Source: Rhodamnia argentea
Taxonomy: Eukaryota; Streptophyta; Magnoliopsida; Myrtales; Myrtaceae
Assembly (NCBI RefSeq): GCF_020921035.1
Contig: NC_063160.1
Span: forward strand, 16,333,095 to 16,397,094
DNA length: 64,000 bases
Reading direction: 5' to 3'
Positions 60,006 through 64,000 of this stretch are shown piece after piece (position 1 is the first letter of the stretch; every line of letters starts with the position of its first letter). Position numbers and translations under genes: made by a program. The notes below the pieces were generated by a model, which was not told where the DNA came from, did no database searches, and saw only the letters and a program-made list of their open reading frames with translations.

Positions 60006-62744
60006 ATGGAATTCTACCAGTACCAGACCCACCTGTTGTGTCTTCTCGTTTCCCTTTCTGCACAAGCACTGCTTGACTTCACTTTCACAACAGCACAGTC
60101 GTGTCATCCCGTCCAAAGGAATGCCTTACTTCAGCTCAGCAATTCTCTCACAGTCAAAACTGATGCGTACCCGCACTGTGATCCGAAGACGACTAGATGG
60201 GAGAACGGCCTGGACTGCTGCTTGTGGGACGGCGTCGCCTGCGACAATGTGACGGGTAATGTCATCGGCCTCGATCTTTCATTCAGCTGTCTTCAGGGCA
60301 CCCTCCATTCTGGCAGCTCACTCTTTGCCCTTCGTCATCTTCAGAGCGTCAACCTTGGTGTCAACAATTTCCTTGCCTCGCCCATTTTGCCCGAACTAAG
60401 CGTGTTTGCTGAACTGAGGCACCTCAATCTCACATACTCGAATTTTTCAGGCCTAGTTCCTACCGAAATTTCTTACCTTTCTAAACTTGTTTTACTTGAT
60501 CTCTCTCAAAACTTTAATGGTGCATATGGTCTTAGGATCGAAAATACGGATTTCAAAGTGCTTGTTCAGAATTTGACAGAGTTGAGGGTACTTAAACTTG
60601 ATCTACTAGACATGTCCGCTGTTTCGCCTAGTTCCTTCGTGAATCTGTCATCATCCTTGACCGTCTTTAGCGCGTCTATGTGCCAATTACGAGGGGAACT
60701 TCCACCAAACATTTTCCGCTTTCCAAACCTCCTTGATCTCGATTTGCAAGTCAATGATATCATGGTTTCTTTTCCGAAGTCTAACTAGAGCAAGTCTGTT
60801 GAATCCTTAGCCCTCTCGTATACAAGCATCTCAGGCAAAATACCTGATTCAATCAGTGAATTGAAGAATTTAAAAATTCTGGATCTCAGCAACTGCAAAT
60901 TGATTGGATCGATTCCCTCATCCCTTGTGAATTTAACAGAATTGACCAGGTTGGACCTTTCTTCTAATAATTTTACCGGTGTTTTATTCTTCAGTGTCTT
61001 TTCAACACCGTAAAATCTTCAAGTCCTTAGTCTTACAGTAGAGCTAAATCTAGGTTACAACAGTGTGAATTATACATATCCAGAGCTTGAGACTTTGGCA
61101 TTGTCTTCCTGTAACTTGATCAAGTTTCCATTCTTTCCGAACTCTTCAAGAAAGCTAAGAAGATTGGATCTCTCCAAAAACAAGATCAGCGGTCGGATAC
61201 CACAATTTCCCCTGGAAAAGTTGTTCTTTGTTGAACTTAGTGATAACTTATTCCAGGGACCGCTTCCAACTCCACCACTCTCTACGTTCTTCTTTTCGGC
61301 CAGCCAAAACGGCTTCAGTGGAGAGATTCCATCTTCCTTTTGCAAATTAAGCTCCCTTAATTATCTACGCTTGGCTAATAACAATCTCTCTGGCTCTATT
61401 CCACATTGTTTGGGAAACTTAACAGAGCTCTATGAACTAGACTTGGGTGCAAATAAGTTTGAAGGGACATTACCACGGTCTTTGGACAATTGTGCATCAT
61501 TGGGTTGGCTAAACGTCAGCAACAATAAATTTGAAGGTCCTCTTCCAATTCCACCACCCACCACTCTATTCTATTCCATAGCAAACAACAATTTTAGTGG
61601 AGAGATTTCGCATTTGATATGCAATGTCACTGAGCTCCTAATGCTTGACTTGTCCAATAATAATTTGATGGGCACCTTCGAATGAACATGATTCAGGGTG
61701 TGATCCCTGGAAAAATTGCTCGGGACAGCAACTTAAGGACACTTGACTTCAGTCGGAATCGATTTGAAGGGACATTGCCACGATCCTTGCTTCAATGTAA
61801 AAGTTTGGAAGTTTTGGATCTCAGCAACAACAGAACGGAGGATACGTTCCCTGATTGGTTGGAAACGCTTCCCAAGCTACAAGTCCTTGTTTTGAGGTCC
61901 AACAAGTTCCATGGCTTTGTGAGGAGTCCTAGAGCAGCTCGCCCATTTCCTGAATTGCGCATTTTTGACCTGTCCAACAACAATTTCAGCGGTCCGTTAC
62001 CTGTTAGATATATTATGAAGCTCACTTGCCATGATGAATCGGGAAAAAGGGTGGGGAAAGCTGCAGTCCATGGGAGTCTTGGGTTATCAAGATTCAGTCA
62101 TTGTGACCATGAAAGGACTAGAGACACGTCTGGTGAAAATTCTAACTATATTCACAAGTATCGACTTATCGAGCAACCATTTTGTTGGGGGGCTTCCCAT
62201 GGATATTGGAAGCCTGAAGTCACTCAAAGGGCTAAACTTTTCTCACAACAATCTTACAGGCTATATTCCTCCATCTACTGGGAACTTGACCGATCTTGAA
62301 TGGCTAGACCTCTCTTCAAACAAGTTCATCGGAAGGATTCCTCAAGAACTAGTGGATTTGACATCTCTTGCATTCTTGAACCTCTTGGAGAATCGGCTCA
62401 TCGGACTTATTCCCCGAGGACCACAATTCAACACATTCAAGAATGACTTGTTCGCCGAGAATCCTGGATTATGCGGATTTCCATTGCCAAAGACATGCAA
62501 GAACAGTTCACGGGAAACTCCATCAGAAACCATCATGCAGGAGAATGATACAAAGCATGGAGGCTGGTTTGAGTGGAGAACCATATTGATGGGTTATGGG
62601 TGTGGAACTGTGGTTGGAATCACTCTAGGATATGTCCTTATCGATTCCAAGAAACTCGAATGGCTTGCGAGATCGTTTGACAGGAAAGGAGCTAAAATGA
62701 GAAGGAAGTCGAGGAGGAATGCTCGAAGATCTTACCAAAGATGA
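60006..62744 (+). pseudogene. RLP-2: LRR receptor-like protein pseudogene
   Basis: Close paralogue of RLP-1 from MEFYQYQ to the basic tail RRKSRRNARRSYQR. Lesions relative to RLP-1: a TGG-to-TAG stop at 60786-60788 (residue 261); a ~70-nt deletion near 60960 between two gacctttc repeats; a frame break near 61010; a deletion near 61198 removing the PRWFW..SLDISSN region; another between about 61498 and 61520; one near 61678 removing the PECL segment; and one extra base near 62028 at the island domain. The C-terminal third including the TM segment is otherwise open (62031-62744). A secreted 260-residue LRR fragment is possible but unsupported. Confidence 0.9.
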
Positions 62745-63433
62745 GAGTCTCGATTGTTTGTACTTTGCATTGTGAGATGAAGAATAAATCTGTTGAAACT
62801 CTCATAAGACAGATAATATGCTTATTACTTTGGCCTTTTCACTATTCGGAGTGTACTCTCGTTTGAAATATTTCTTTATGAATAAGATAACCTTTCCAAA
62901 TTTCGCAACTCATGCACTTTAACATTCTATTAATGTTGGAAAAACCGGTCATTCCAAAATATAAAAATAGACACGTGATTTGCGCATAATATAAATGTTA
63001 TCTTAGGCTTTTTGGGAAAAGTTAGTAAATAATTTTCAGAATAGAAGAAGGCAAAAAGAAAAGTAGAGCTTGCCACTAATTTATTTTATTTGTCTATCAT
63101 TGGATTTATTCATGATAATTTTTCTTTTCATAGTTTTTGCAAATTTATTTGTTATGAACTCTTTCCGATTACCAGACATAAAATCTACTTTTTACCATTA
63201 CTCGACCAATGAGGGGAAAAAAAAGCGCTTTTCCCGTGGACGAGCTTGGACGATTGACAGAGATCGACATCGAGCGAGCAAGAGAGAGAGAGAGAGCAAT
63301 TGCATTACACTTACAACGACACACAGCACAAGCTCTTGAAAAACAAACAAACAAAACAATCACACACTTTAGAATGGAAAATACGCATTCAGACTTAGAA
63401 ACATAAGGTATGGCAGCATCATGTAGCTCCTGC
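62745..63433. other. RLP-2 3' flank
   Basis: Parallels 52372-53703 without the 52951 MITE; the uninterrupted target site is near 63320-63330. Holds a short GA run at about 63281-63297. No gene. Confidence 0.6.
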
Positions 63434-64000
63434 TCAACGTCGAGACAGCGCGATGGCAGACAGCAGTAGTAGGAGCACGAACACGACGACTTCACCAAAT
63501 GACCCGATCAAAGAGCCCGAGATGCGCTTGCGGAAGGAGTTGAATTGCTGGCAAGATAGAGAACCAGTTAGCCTTGGTGTTCCCTTTGTGGGCCAAGTAC
63601 GCGATAGCAGCCGACACCAAAGCTCCCGCCGTCAACAGCGCCAACATCGCCTGCACTATTTTGCACATTTTCCTAATTTGAGAGCTCCATTAGTTTTATC
63701 AGTATGGAGTTGGGCATTTAATGCCTAATTCTTTAGGACAACTATGTGTCGTCAACAAAAACATACTGCATTTGTACGTTCCTATATGCATGTAATGAAA
63801 TATTGAATTACAACCAGGAGATATGCTAGTTCAGAGCACCACAACTTGTATAGTAAAACAACAAATGTTGTAAGAAAAATGGTTCCTTCTGCTCGGCATA
63901 ATTTACCGTGTCGAAGATGACCAGGACAATTATGCTGGATCGCGCGGCACTCCTCATGATGTGGAAGATAGAGAGCGGCAGCGAGAGGACGAGGTAGGCT
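63434..64000 (-). CDS. CASP-like membrane protein, copy 3 (5' part beyond window)
   Basis: Exon 2 runs from beyond the window to 63907 (TM2, [10 protein letters not shown]), with a normal GT donor (gtaaat). A 256-nt intron follows, ending in CAG. Exon 3 (63434-63650) starts [20 protein letters not shown] and contains [15 protein letters not shown]. It would end [12 protein letters not shown] then a TM4 [18 protein letters not shown]. One extra base near 63553 breaks the frame after NWFSI, which would end the protein early near 63498. This is the best preserved of the three copies. The extra base could be a true mutation or an assembly error, so I leave it as a possible gene. Exon 1 is not in the window. 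Confidence 0.7.

Noticed and set aside
60006-60788. RLP-2 5' frame as a functional secreted LRR protein
   Set aside because: It ends at a stop in place of a conserved Trp codon and is followed by several more lesions, so decay is the simpler reading.
1-64000. tRNA, rRNA or small nuclear RNA genes
   Set aside because: I saw no convincing cloverleaf or A/B-box arrangement; a covariance-model scan would be needed to exclude them fully.

Overview
This is plant nuclear DNA, almost certainly from a eudicot. It carries plant-only families: a MIK2-like LRR receptor kinase cluster, Cf/Ve/RLP-type receptor-like proteins and CASP (Casparian strip membrane) proteins. It also has GT-AG introns, AT-rich spacers, MULE-like MITEs, a SINE-like insertion and Ogre/Tat-type Ty3/Gypsy LTR elements. 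I suspect a woody eudicot (Myrtales came to mind), but nothing here proves a species.

Layout: 1-1025 is the edge of an LTR that cuts into a CASP pseudogene (1026-1826, minus). 1827-6132 is gene-poor. From about 6133 a tandem array begins, with a period near 8.2 kb. Each unit holds a short conserved ORF, two MITEs, a SINE remnant, a TATA/CT-tract leader, an LRR receptor kinase (RLK) with one 206-nt intron, and a downstream cluster of W-boxes. RLK-A (9001-11685) is a pseudogene. RLK-B (17190-19897) is intact. RLK-C (24337-39140) is a pseudogene with two fused ectodomains and a whole 11.8-kb LTR element in its kinase exon. RLK-D (44388-47203) has open frames, but a 3.6-kb solo LTR sits 45 bp before its start codon and it carries several unusual Leu-to-Pro changes.

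From about 49.0 kb the layout changes. A scrap of another RLK is fused to the upstream region of an intact receptor-like protein gene (RLP-1, 49300-52371), followed tail-to-tail by a CASP pseudogene (53704-54548, minus). The same order then repeats in decayed form: RLK-E (57309-58683), RLP-2 pseudogene (60006-62744) and a third CASP copy (63434 to the window end, minus).

Functionally this is a surface-receptor cluster in birth-and-death evolution. MIK2-class kinases and RLPs of this type sense peptides, pathogens or damage at the plasma membrane. RLPs have no kinase and normally signal through SOBIR1/BAK1-type partners. CASPs scaffold lignin deposition in endodermal walls, and their interleaving with receptors looks like hitch-hiking in segmental duplications. 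Only RLK-B and RLP-1 look fully functional; RLK-D is doubtful. I see no undescribed multi-gene system. The best leads are RLK-D (LTR-displaced promoter, CTG-to-CCG changes), the double-ectodomain RLK-C, the chimeric 5' side of RLP-1 and the downstream W-box clusters.
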